Counted from the first letter of the stretch, positions 1-8,163 are shown. The stretch: DNA of 24,018 nucleotides from Paulinella micropora (GCA_009731375.1 BJOX01000191.1:139439-163456), one strand, 5' to 3'. Notes: generated by a model from the letters alone, not told the origin. Made by a program: numbers and translations.

Positions 1-44
<44 letters not shown>

Positions 45-61
45 GTCTGTCTCTCTTTATT

Positions 62-121
<60 letters not shown>

Positions 122-136
122 CCTCCCTCCCTCTCT
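1..136. repeat. CT / CCCT microsatellite
   Basis: Nearly uninterrupted CT dinucleotides with short CTGT, CTTT and CCCT variants. The array runs into the window edge, so its true 5' end is not visible. It is the first block of a compound repeat CT, CA, GA, GT. No gene is present. Confidence 0.97.
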
Positions 137-138
137 AA

Positions 139-140
139 CG

Positions 141-171
<31 letters not shown>

Positions 172-230
172 GCACACAGATAAACACACGCACACACGCA
201 CACACGCACACATAGACACACACACACACA

Positions 231-233
<3 letters not shown>
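139..233. repeat. CA/CG-containing CA microsatellite
   Basis: CA repeats with CG and TA substitutions at the 5' side (alternating CGCGCG near 141-150). Alternating purine-pyrimidine tracts of this type are the classic sequence class for Z-DNA. The array directly abuts the GA array that follows. Confidence 0.95.
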
Positions 234-297
<64 letters not shown>

Positions 298-353
298 GTG
301 TGTGTGTGTGTGTGTGTGTATGTTTGTGTGTGTGTGTGAGAGAGAGAGAGAGA
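234..353. repeat. GA then GT then GA compound microsatellite
   Basis: A pure GA run to about 295 is followed by TCGTG and a GT run (299-338), then a shorter GA run to about 352. GA is complementary to the CT block at 1-136 and GT to the CA block at 139-233, so the arms are in a crossed A-B-A'-B' order. A reverse-strand frame across these repeats is not a gene. Confidence 0.95.
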
Positions 354-680
354 CAAAGATAGCTCAATATTCTTCTTGTTGTGGGCGTAGACCCTTTACT
401 CTACTTTCGCTGCCACATGTAGGGAGGAGAAACCGAAAATCAACTACAGTCATTTATCAGGAACCAGCCCGGCGACAGACAGCGAAAATTCCGCGCTATC
501 TCCGGCGATTTTGCCTGCGAATTTCACCGCACTTAACGTAAGTTTTAGCAGATTATTCTCTTCCGGCGATTTTGGCCGCGAAACTCATCGCATCTAGCGT
601 AAGTTTTAGCAGATTTATTTCTCTAGAGGATGTCCAGGGATTTGGGGGCCCTGGTGACAGGACAGGTCAATACATCCACT
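354..680. other. Unique intergenic stretch with a short tandem duplication
   Basis: Complex sequence between two microsatellite blocks. Short frames run through it but encode nothing I recognise and end in repeats. The only clear structure is the 61-bp tandem duplication annotated separately. Confidence 0.6.
501..624 (+). repeat. 61-63 bp tandem duplication (two copies)
   Basis: Copy 1 is 501-561 and copy 2 is 562-624. Both begin TCCGGCGATTTTG and contain CGTAAGTTTTAGCAGAT. They differ at about 8 positions plus two single-base indels, so the duplication is not recent. Each copy contains GTAAGT, which looks like a splice donor, but no exon is apparent beside it. Confidence 0.85.
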
Positions 681-683
681 TTC

Positions 684-1156
<473 letters not shown>

Positions 1157-1350
1157 CTACCTACCTACCTACCTACCTACCTACCTACCTACCTACCTAC
1201 CTACCTTCCTACCTACCTACCTACCCACCCACCTACCTAACTGCTTAGCACAATATTTTCATCGCCAACGAGCGACGCTACCTAACTACCTACCTACCTA
1301 CCTAGCTAGCTACCTACCTACCCACCTACCTACCTAACTACTTAGCACAA
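1157..1350. repeat. CTAC arrays with truncated repeat-unit ends
   Basis: CTAC tetranucleotides (1157-1240 and about 1278-1335) alternate with the left terminus of the downstream tandem unit, CCTAACTGCTTAGCACAA at 1236-1253 and a near-identical copy at 1333-1350. The first copy carries only about 25 more bases of the unit (to about 1277) before CTAC resumes, so it is a truncated unit. Confidence 0.85.
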
Positions 1351-1581
1351 CATTTTCATTGCCGACGAGCCGCCATTAGATCTGTGGCTGTACTACAAGG
1401 CCTGCCTTACGACTGCGGTAAAGATCCTTATTTATTTCTTGGTTTACTTGTCTAGAGTCATTCTGCACCACAATTGTGGTAGGTAGGTTGGTAGGTAAAT
1501 AGTGCCATAGTAAACCTGCCTTGCAGTAGGTAGGCCTGCCTCGCAACTGCGGTAAAGATCCTTTTGTGCGAAGCCGTTAGG
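1333..1581 (+). mobile_element. Microsatellite-flanked unit 1 with inverted ends
   Basis: The left end is at 1333-1350 (CCTAACTACTTAGCACAA) and the right end at 1564-1581 (TTGTGCGAAGCCGTTAGG). Reverse-complemented, the right end matches the left at 15 of 18 positions. The flanking arrays are also complementary: CTAC on the left and GTAG on the right. A segment starting GGCCTGCCT and ending GGTAAAGATCCTT occurs twice inside (1399 and 1533). ACCACAATTGTGGT at 1467-1480 is a perfect palindrome. The structure suggests a non-autonomous mobile element whose inverted ends include the microsatellite, comparable in outline to microsatellite-bearing elements known in bivalves. There is no coding capacity. 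Confidence 0.55.
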
Positions 1582-1692
1582 TAGGCAGGTAGGTAGGGGG
1601 GTAGGTAGGTAGGTAGGTAGGTAGATAGGTAGGTAGGTAGGTAGGTAGGTAGGTAGGTAGGTAGGTCGGTAGGTCGGTAGGTAGGTAGGTAT
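1582..1692. repeat. GTAG microsatellite between units 1 and 2
   Basis: GTAG repeats with GGGG, GATA and GTCG variants. This is the reverse complement of the CTAC array upstream of unit 1, so the two can pair as hairpin arms around the unit. Confidence 0.95.
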
Positions 1693-1924
1693 ATTTTCAT
1701 GGCCGACGAGCCACCATTAGACCTGTGGCTGTACTACAAGGCCTGCCTCACGACTGCGGTAAAGATCCTTATTTGTGTTTCTTGGTTTACTTGTCTAGAG
1801 TCATTCTGCACCACAACTGCGGTAGGTAGGTTGGTAGGTAAATAGTGCCATAGTAAACCTGCCTCGCAGTGGGTAGGCCTGCCTCACAACTGCGGTAAAG
1901 ATCCTTTTGTGCGAAGCAGTTAGG
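1693..1924 (+). repeat. Microsatellite-flanked unit 2
   Basis: Second copy of the unit, offset 341 bp from unit 1 and highly similar across its length. It lacks the CCTAAC left terminus: GTAG repeats run directly into ATTTTCATGGCCGACGAG. The right end (1907-1924) matches the reverse complement of 1236-1253 at 17 of 18 bases. The internal repeated segment again occurs twice (1740 and 1876). Confidence 0.85.
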
Positions 1925-2016
1925 TAGGTAGGTAGGTAGGGGGGTAAGTAGGTAGGTAGGTAGGGGGGTAAGTAGGTAGGTAGGTAGGTAGGATAGGTAG
2001 GTAGGTAGGTAGGTAT
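1925..2016. repeat. GTAG microsatellite between units 2 and 3
   Basis: GTAG repeats with two GGGGGTAA interruptions about 32 bp apart, which indicates a local duplication inside the array. Confidence 0.95.
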
Positions 2017-2125
2017 ATTTTCATGGCCGACGACCCGCCATTAGACCTGTGGCTGTACTACAAGGCCTGCCCCACGACTGCGGTAAAGATCCTTATTTGT
2101 TTCTTGATTTACTTGTCTAGAGTCA
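2017..2125 (+). repeat. Microsatellite-flanked unit 3 (truncated)
   Basis: Third copy, offset 324 bp from unit 2. It matches units 1 and 2 up to TCTAGAGTCATT, after which the 132-bp inverted-repeat element begins and the rest of the unit is not found. The frame 2023-2220 crosses this junction and is not a gene. Confidence 0.8.
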
Positions 2126-2257
2126 TTCTACACCACCCAGATTTCCCGGTTTCCGGGTCATATTCATTTTCTGGGCCAAGTGGCACCACAGGCCAGGCTT
2201 TTCACGAACCAAACCCATAAATTGACTCAGAAACCGGGAAATCTGGGTAGTGTAGAA
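2126..2257. mobile_element. MITE-like element with 35-bp terminal inverted repeats
   Basis: The arms at 2126-2160 and 2223-2257 are reverse complements at 32 of 35 positions (TTCTACACCACCCAGATTTC inward; GAAATCTGGGTAGTGTAGAA outward, with small differences). The 62-bp centre is non-coding. Size, arm length and lack of an open frame fit a miniature inverted-repeat transposable element. No target-site duplication is evident (AGTCA on the left, CCCGC on the right). It sits exactly where tandem unit 3 breaks off. Confidence 0.75.
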
Positions 2258-2305
2258 CCCGCCTTATCTATTGACTTATTCATTTGTATTTGTCAAGTAA
2301 GATGG

Positions 2306-2347
2306 TGTGGATGTATGACAAGGCCTGTCTGACGACGGTGGTAAAGA
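2306..2347 (+). repeat. Diverged fragment of the tandem unit
   Basis: The stretch from GTGTGGATGTATGACAAGGC to GGTAAAG resembles the segment around 1384-1421 of unit 1 (GTGGCTGTACTACAAGGC to GGTAAAG) with several substitutions. It is probably an older fourth copy downstream of the inserted element. Confidence 0.5.
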
Positions 2348-2368
2348 AATATGTATTCTATTGTATTT

Positions 2369-2370
<2 letters not shown>

Positions 2371-2400
<30 letters not shown>

Positions 2401-2424
2401 TGTATGTATGTATGTATGTGTATG
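2371..2424. repeat. ATGT microsatellite
   Basis: About 13 ATGT units. The following 150 bp (2425-2576) is complex sequence, with a 62-codon frame (2436-2624) that ends in acidic codons made by GAG/GAT repeats. I do not regard it as a gene. Confidence 0.95.
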
Positions 2425-2576
2425 CCATATAGGTATTGCTGGTGTGGGCGGGCCTTGCTATGAAGTTTATGCTACAAGAATTACTACACACCGGACCAGA
2501 CAAGCGACTAGAAAACATACATGAAGACGAGGCAGAGGGAGATCAGGAAATCGAGAGAATAGGAAATCGAGTGGAC

Positions 2577-2630
2577 GATGAGGAGGAGGTGGAGGTGGAG
2601 GAGGTGGGGGAGGAGGAGCAGTAGTAGTAT

Positions 2631-2704
<74 letters not shown>

Positions 2705-2735
2705 TGGTAGTGGTGGTGGTGGTGGTGGTGGTGGT
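2577..2735. repeat. GGA/GGT, AGT and GGT trinucleotide block
   Basis: GAGGAGGTG-type repeats (2577-2618) pass into AGT repeats (2620-2704) and then GGT repeats (2706-2735). Each block differs by one base from the last, a pattern consistent with successive slippage and substitution. Confidence 0.95.
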
Positions 2736-2876
2736 TAGTGGGCGTAGTCTCGTATAGTATAGTTATTCTGTTCCCTCATTGTCGTTGACAATGTCCACTT
2801 ACTTACTGGTATATAGTTATGTTTCGTTTTGCTTTCAACAAGATTGCTGCAGACCTTTAACGCTTACCCCACACTT

Positions 2877-3023
2877 GTCACGAGAAAAACCTGACGTAAA
2901 CAAAAACCTGACGCCGCAAAACACGGCTCATTTCACGCGGATTTTTACACTGGGCGAAATTCCCAGCGAAAGGCCGTTATCTGCGGCGTCAGGTTTTTAT
3001 TTGCGTCATGGTTTTCTGGTGAC
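2877..3023. mobile_element. Foldback element with 41-bp inverted repeats and nested hairpins
   Basis: The arms at 2877-2917 and 2983-3023 are reverse complements at 36 of 41 positions. The left arm contains AAAAACCTGACG twice. Inside the 65-bp centre are two further stems: ACGGC (2923-2927) with GCCGT (2973-2977), and CTGGG (2950-2954) with CCCAG (2962-2966). Three concentric stems make one long imperfect hairpin. It could be a foldback/MITE remnant or a structured-RNA source. No target-site duplication is visible. Confidence 0.65.
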
Positions 3024-3074
3024 GAATGGGATACCCTGTCACACGACCGGGAACGATCGAAAAAAGAACGGATT

Positions 3075-3235
3075 TATACATACATACATACATACATACA
3101 TACTGTATACTACATATAGTATTCATGCATCCGTGCACTCATGCATCCATCCATGCATGCATACGTGCAGAACATATATATATATACATACATATGTACA
3201 TGTACATGTACATATATATATATATATATATAATG

Positions 3236-3285
<50 letters not shown>

Positions 3286-3302
3286 GGCCCCGACAGGACA
3301 AG
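3075..3302. repeat. ATAC, ATGC and AT microsatellites
   Basis: ATAC (3075-3102), a mixed CATC/ATGC segment (3120-3172) and AT runs (3173-3282). A 24-bp perfect palindrome lies at 3192-3215, centred on GTACATGTACATGTAC. Frames across this region are artefacts of stop-free repeats. Confidence 0.93.
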
Positions 3303-3400
3303 GGTTAAATACAGCTACAATTATGTATAAAGTACATATAAATTTATATATGTATGTATGTATATATGTACTACATACATACTTGTAGCTGTCATCAACC
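3303..3400. repeat. 98-bp imperfect palindrome (hairpin)
   Basis: The arms 3303-3340 and 3363-3400 are reverse complements at about 32 of 38 positions. The inner 30 bp (3311-3340 with 3363-3392, ACAGCTACAA against TTGTAGCTGT) matches at 27 of 30. The loop is 22 nt. The size resembles a microRNA precursor, but AT/ATAC repeats make up part of both arms, so a microsatellite-born palindrome or small MITE is as likely. Confidence 0.6.
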
Positions 3401-3402
3401 AA

Positions 3403-3481
3403 TGTACATATATAAATACATACATATATAAAGTACATCATAACTACATACATACAAACATACAATACATACATACATACA
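3403..3481. repeat. ATAC/AT-rich microsatellite
   Basis: Degenerate ATAC and TATA repeats following the hairpin and ending at CACTGGCACA, where complex sequence starts. Confidence 0.85.
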
Positions 3482-4534
3482 CTGGCACAATCTCCCTAGT
3501 CACAGTTGAATCTTCAAGTTATTAATACGATGATGAGGAGCACGTCGTCCGCAAGCGCAACAACTCGACAACCAAGACAGTGTGAAAGGCCAAGGCAGCG
3601 AAACTTTAGCGGTATCATATGTTTGCAGTCGGATTTCCAGACACTTTTTTTTTTTTAACGCAAGTACTGTTTCAAGCCTCAGTTAATAAAATATTTGAAT
3701 GTAACTTGTAGTAGTAACTAGACTAACTCTGTAACTTGTAACTAGACTAACTAGACAGCAACGGTAGACTACTAGTAACTCTGTAGCTCTACGGCCTAAG
3801 TAATTAGAGCCTACGGTGCTAGACATATCCCACTGCACCTCGACGCAGCACCCTTCTCTAACGTGTGGTACGGCCCCCCCACTTCCCACACCAGGCGCGA
3901 GGCGAACGGTGATACTACGACGCCGATGATCTACTTCGAGTGACTCCATCACACCCCCCGCCCACCCCAAACCAACCCAAACTACCACACCGAGCCCAAA
4001 AGCGAGGCACGATCCTACGCCCCCCCCCTCTCACCACAACCGATAAAACTGCAACCCCCCCTCAAAGAGAAAATCCCACCCCGCCACTACTCCCTCCATC
4101 AACTGGAGTCATTTTCCTTCCCGCAAATACTCAGCCCCAGTACTTCAACTCTCCCACTAGCAAGTCCTCTAGACTCATCCGAACCATGGCAGCCGCGTGA
4201 CACTGTAAGCGGCCGCCAGGGCCAGATACTACCGGGTATTAATATATAAATATCACTGTGCTACTTTAAATTTTATACCCCTGTGGACGGTTAATACAGC
4301 CTCGGGCACAATTAAAGAGGCAGTTTAAGTAATATTAATAATCCTCTTAACCGGTGCACGGTAACAATAATTACTATTAATAGAAGTGGCCGTTACACTT
4401 CAAGTTTTTAGAACGGAATATACTGGTTATCGTTAGGCAGGACAATCGGAATTGGCTGGTGTTTGCCTTGGTTGTCAAGTTTTGGCTCCGCTAGTCTGAG
4501 AGTCCCACATTTTCCAGCATCTTTGATCCTTATT
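3482..4534. other. Complex intergenic region, no recognised gene
   Basis: Mixed-composition sequence. It contains a poly-T of 12 near 3646, a 30-bp tandem duplication near 3701-3755, a C-rich segment (about 3945-4060) and an AT-rich part with repeated TAATATTAATAA-like words (4330-4385). A 101-codon reverse-strand frame (3683-3988) and an 86-codon forward frame (3940-4200) overlap here. Neither shows a domain, signal peptide or recognisable motif, and the forward one is proline/threonine-rich only because of the C-rich DNA. Confidence 0.5.
3701..3755 (+). repeat. Short tandem duplication
   Basis: GTAACTTGTA at 3701 recurs at 3731, each followed by ACTAGACTAACT. The first copy has three extra bases (GTAGTA). 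A further partial CTAGTAACTCTGTAG follows at about 3774-3788. Confidence 0.75.
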
Positions 4535-4544
4535 TATATAAAAG
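4535..4544 (+). promoter_or_regulatory. TATA-box-like motif
   Basis: TATATAAAAG is a strong match to the RNA polymerase II TATA consensus. It lies in complex sequence about 80 bp upstream of short CACA repeats (4624-4635). No open frame of note follows within 250 bp, so a promoter of a gene, an old retroelement or a chance match are all possible. Confidence 0.25.
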
Positions 4545-4974
4545 CAGGTTGACTACGCAAAGGCTAGCAGGGAGGTCCTGAAACCGACCAAGAAGGAGGG
4601 CAGCAATAAGAAAAATGCTACCATACACACACACATAAAGACAGTGCGTAAGTGGAATCAAAAAGTATTATTTGTGTGGGAAAGAAAATAGAAAAGTGTG
4701 TGGTGGAAAGAAAATAGCGTAAGGTGTGAACTACAATGCAAAATAAAACTTTGAGGCAGAAGAAACAACCCCCCAAAAGTTAGACATAACCTTTTTGGGA
4801 GGCAAAAAAATAAAAGAAATAAAAAGTTCTGCAGTAATTTTTTTCAAGTCTAAACCCGCCGATGAACTTCACGGGTGCAGTGGCTTTTCAGACCCCTGTG
4901 AACTTCACGGGAAGTGGAAATGGACAGCCTTTGCCACTTTTTCTCTGTGCGGATTTGTGTGCAATGCATGTAAG
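4545..4974. other. Complex region downstream of TATA-like motif
   Basis: It contains an AATAAA hexamer at 4742-4747. GAACTTCACGGG occurs twice 36 bp apart (4864-4875 and 4900-4911). A 60-codon + frame (4795-4977) crosses that duplication, translating to a repeated Glu-Leu-His-Gly with four downstream cysteines, and stops within GTAAGTAAGT, a donor-like sequence. One could read it as a terminal exon, but there is no homology I recognise. Confidence 0.4.
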
Positions 4975-5213
4975 TAAGTATGTATGTATGTACGGATGTA
5001 TGTATGTATGTGTGTGTGTATGTATGTATGTATGTATGTAACTTATGTATGTATGTATGTATGTATGCGTGTGTGTATGCGTGTGTGTGTATGTATATAT
5101 GTATGTATGTACGTATGCATGCATGTATGCATGTATGTATGTATATGTGTATATATGTATGTATGTATCTATCTATATATGTATGTATGCATGTATGTAT
5201 GTATGTATGTAAT
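4975..5213. repeat. ATGT microsatellite
   Basis: GTAAGTAA passes into ATGT units with GTGT, ATGC and ATCT variants. It ends abruptly at the poly-G tract. Confidence 0.95.
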
Positions 5214-5265
<52 letters not shown>

Positions 5266-5295
5266 GTGGGGGGGGNNNNNNNNNNNNNNNNNNNN

Positions 5296-5331
<36 letters not shown>
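5214..5331. repeat. Poly-G tract containing a 20-N gap
   Basis: An uninterrupted run of 51 G (5214-5264) is followed by TGT, more G, 20 N (5276-5295), then 36 G. Homopolymeric G of this length is very unusual in nuclear DNA. It would form quadruplexes, and it is also a known error signature of two-colour sequencing, in which absence of signal is called G. Confidence 0.8.
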
Positions 5332-5333
<2 letters not shown>

Positions 5334-5339
5334 CTGACC

Positions 5340-5408
5340 CCACCTCACTCGCTCACTCGCTCACTCACTCACTCACTCACTCACTCACTCACACACACAC
5401 ACACACAT
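5340..5408. repeat. CACT and CA microsatellite
   Basis: CACT/CGCT repeats pass into CA dinucleotides, directly downstream of the poly-G gap region. Confidence 0.93.
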
Positions 5409-5416
5409 GTACACAC

Positions 5417-5577
5417 AGGTAGGTTACTGTACGAAGGTAGGTAGGTAGGTGGGTAGGTAGGTAGGTAGGTAGGTACGTAGGTAGGTAGGTAGGTAGGTAG
5501 GTAGGTAGGTAGGTATGTAGGTAGGTAGGTAGGTAGCTATAGGTAGGTAGCTATAGGTAGGTAGCTATAGGTACAAG
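5417..5577. repeat. GTAG microsatellite with a 14-bp minisatellite edge
   Basis: GTAG units run to about 5535 and then convert to a 14-bp repeat containing GCTATAG at 5536, 5550 and 5564. The 14-mer looks like a mutated GTAG segment that then duplicated three times. Confidence 0.9.
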
Positions 5578-5578
5578 C

Positions 5579-5781
5579 TGTGTGTGTGTGTGTGTGTTTC
5601 TGTCTGTCTGTCTGTCTGTCTTGTGTACGTGTGTGTTTGTGTGTGTATGTGTGTATGTGTGTGTGTGTGCACGTGTGTGTGTTTGTGTCTGTTTCTGTCT
5701 GTCTGTCTGTTTCTGTCTGTCTGTCTGTCTGTCTGTCTGTGTACGTGTGTGTTTGTGTGTGTATGTGTGTATGTGTATGTA
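5579..5781. repeat. GT / CTGT compound array with a 116-bp duplication
   Basis: GT and CTGT repeats. A patterned stretch starting GTACGTGTGTGTTTG at 5625 recurs at 5741 with the same internal interruptions, showing that about 116 bp of interrupted repeat was tandemly duplicated as a block. Confidence 0.9.
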
Positions 5782-5804
5782 CCTCGAAACGTCAAACAGA
5801 GGTT

Positions 5805-5805
<1 letters not shown>

Positions 5806-5855
<50 letters not shown>

Positions 5856-5871
5856 AAAAAANNNNNNNNNN
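5806..5871. repeat. Poly-A tract ending in a 10-N gap
   Basis: Fifty-six bases of A with one G (5843), then N at 5862-5871. After the gap the sequence is unrelated (GAAAAGG). No retroposed body with a polyadenylation signal is recognisable upstream, so I do not call a retroelement tail. Confidence 0.85.
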
Positions 5872-6500
5872 GAAAAGGTTGTCGTAAAAGCGGATAACCA
5901 GGTTTTTGTCGCAAAACTCGGTTTATAATTTAGCGGCCGGACCGACCGAAACTTAATGGGATGGATCGAATGTGGGCCACCAGCGACCAAACCTGGAGCC
6001 AGTGTAACGAATGTTGTCCACCAGCGACCTGACTCGGAGTGTAGTGGATGAGACTTCAGTCAGAACCCGCATAGAAGGTTCCTGAGTAGTCATCGGTGGT
6101 GCGGACGGCGGCAAGCTCCGGAGGTTTCGAGGAAAATATAAGCTAATATATTAGATCCACCTCGGGCAACATGTCAGTGGTGTGAAAGGGGGTTTTGGAT
6201 ATTGAGAGGGGTGGGTTACGAAAAAAAAGCAGCTTATGAATAGTATTTGCTATCATGGCATTTTTCTGAGTTCACCTCGCACAGACAGTGTTCTGCTGTA
6301 ACCGTGTCTACTGTGAAAGAGAGGTGTCAACAGAGGGGAAGAAATAGGAAGAGCTTGAGTAGTGTTTAATATGATGGTGTTTGAACTTCTATTTGATTTC
6401 AAATGTCTGGGCAAAAAGCCCTAGCCCTGCCACGCGACCATTGCCATTCTTTGATCTCTCCCCAACTTGCTGCTGTTACTGGGCCTAGGCCTTCCGGTGA
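5872..6500. other. Unique intergenic region
   Basis: Complex sequence with no supportable gene. A tandem duplication of about 41 bp lies at 5967-6048, with CCACCAGCGACC conserved in both copies (5977 and 6018). The remainder shows no clear repeat, RNA gene or splice structure. Confidence 0.6.
5967..6048 (+). repeat. 41-bp diverged tandem duplication
   Basis: Copies 5967-6007 and 6008-6048 both begin CGAATGT and share CCACCAGCGACC. The 3' halves have diverged strongly, so this is an old duplication. Confidence 0.65.
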
Positions 6501-6920
<420 letters not shown>

Positions 6921-6921
6921 T

Positions 6922-7466
6922 CTGCTCACCGGGTCCTCTGTAATGGAGGTGGGAGCTCGTTCTGCAAGGGGCGCTTATGGAACGAGCCCTGGCCCCGCCT
7001 GGTTCTAGGGAGATTTGGTATCGCCTGTATCAGTCCCTTCCGTGCAAACATCACGGCTTAGCTGGGCATCGGGTTAATACTTTATCCACAGACTTCCTTG
7101 GTTGACGAAATCAGAAGCTCCTTTTTTCTGACATTAGTCTATATTTCATCAGTTGATCTCATCACTTACTCCACGGAGTGAACCAAGGCCACTTGAGGTG
7201 TCACTGACCCTCCCTTGGGCTTGGTTTTTTGAAATGGGTGCCATCTGTCGACAGAGAGAGAATTAGGGGATGGTGTGGGTGTGCTGGGCCCGTGGTGGGG
7301 TGCCTTATGTGTGCCTAGCCATACGCCTATAAGTCACACGCCGAAATAGCGACGGGAAGCACAATCCTGTTCCCTCAGGGTGCCCTTTCTCGCTTGTTGA
7401 GCCCGGAATAAAACCCACAGTGCTCTGTCGGTTTATACTAGACTGTCGAACAGTCTCGAAACTCCA
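6922..7466 (+). repeat. 545-bp tandem unit, copy 1 (complete)
   Basis: The first 238 bp or so recurs at 7467-7704 at constant offset 545. Over the indel-free part (6932-7159 against 7477-7704) I count six differences in 228 bases, about 97% identity. The unit's remaining 307 bp is single-copy here. It includes a 7-bp perfect stem with 3-nt loop at 7440-7456 (AGACTGT CGA ACAGTCT) and an AATAAA at 7407-7412. No open frame of interest. Confidence 0.9.
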
Positions 7467-7704
7467 TCTGCTTACTGGTCCTCTGTAATGGAGGTGGGAG
7501 CTCGTTCTGCAAGGGGCGCTTGAGGAACGAGCCCTGGCCCCGCCTGGTACTAGGGAGGTTTGGTATCGCCTGTATCAGTCCCTTCCGTGCAAACATCACG
7601 GCTTAGCTGAGCATCGGGTTAATACTTTATCCACAGACTTCCTTGGTTGACGAAATCAGAAGCTCCTTTTTTCTGACATTAGTCGATATTTCATCAGTTG
7701 ATCT
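7467..7704 (+). repeat. 545-bp tandem unit, copy 2 (truncated by TATC array)
   Basis: It matches copy 1 up to GTTGATCT and then switches to CTGT and TATC repeats. Copy 1 is preceded by a TATC array and copy 2 is followed by one, so the duplication and the arrays share breakpoints. Confidence 0.9.
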
Positions 7705-7720
7705 GTCTGTCTATATCTAC

Positions 7721-7772
<52 letters not shown>

Positions 7773-7814
7773 ATATCTATCTATATATCTATCTATCTAT
7801 CTATCTATCTATCT
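7705..7814. repeat. TATC microsatellite
   Basis: TATC units with two TATA slips, bounded by GATCTGTCTGTC and TTGTACAAGTAC. Confidence 0.96.
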
Positions 7815-7833
7815 TGTACAAGTACAAGTGAGT

Positions 7834-7875
7834 TCTGGTCATCCATAACAAAAGGAAACAAACAAATCGTTAGCT
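7834..7875 (+). repeat. Left flank repeat of the CTA array
   Basis: TCTGGTCATCCATA (7834-7847), a 15-nt A-rich insert, then CAAATCGTTAGCT (7863-7875). The same two blocks occur joined at 8941-8967, on the other side of the 1-kb CTA array. Confidence 0.85.
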
Positions 7876-7922
7876 ACTCTTACTGCTCTTACTACTACTA
7901 CTACTACTAATACTACTACTAG

Positions 7923-7986
<64 letters not shown>

Positions 7987-8006
7987 ACTGCTACTACTAC
8001 TACTAT

Positions 8007-8057
<51 letters not shown>

Positions 8058-8104
8058 CACGACTACTACCACGACTACTGCCACTAGTACTACTACTACT
8101 ACTG

Positions 8105-8163
<59 letters not shown>

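Noticed and set aside
2436-2624. 62-codon + frame with an acidic C-terminus
   Set aside because: The acidic tail is encoded by GAG/GAT repeats adjoining a trinucleotide array; no family resemblance.
3683-4200. Overlapping 101-codon (-) and 86-codon (+) frames in complex sequence
   Set aside because: No recognisable motif, biased composition from C-rich DNA, and no supporting splice or start context.
4971-4980. Splice donor GTAAGT at the end of a short frame
   Set aside because: It belongs to the GTAA/ATGT repeat edge, so the match is expected from the microsatellite.
5806-5871. Poly-A (and poly-T at 18598 and 21165) as a retroposon tail
   Set aside because: No retroposed body, polyadenylation signal at the right distance or target-site duplication; each tract touches a gap.
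6922-7704. Two 228-bp direct repeats as LTRs of a short retroelement
   Set aside because: No TG...CA ends, primer-binding site or polypurine tract were found, and the copies continue into a plain 545-bp tandem duplication pattern.
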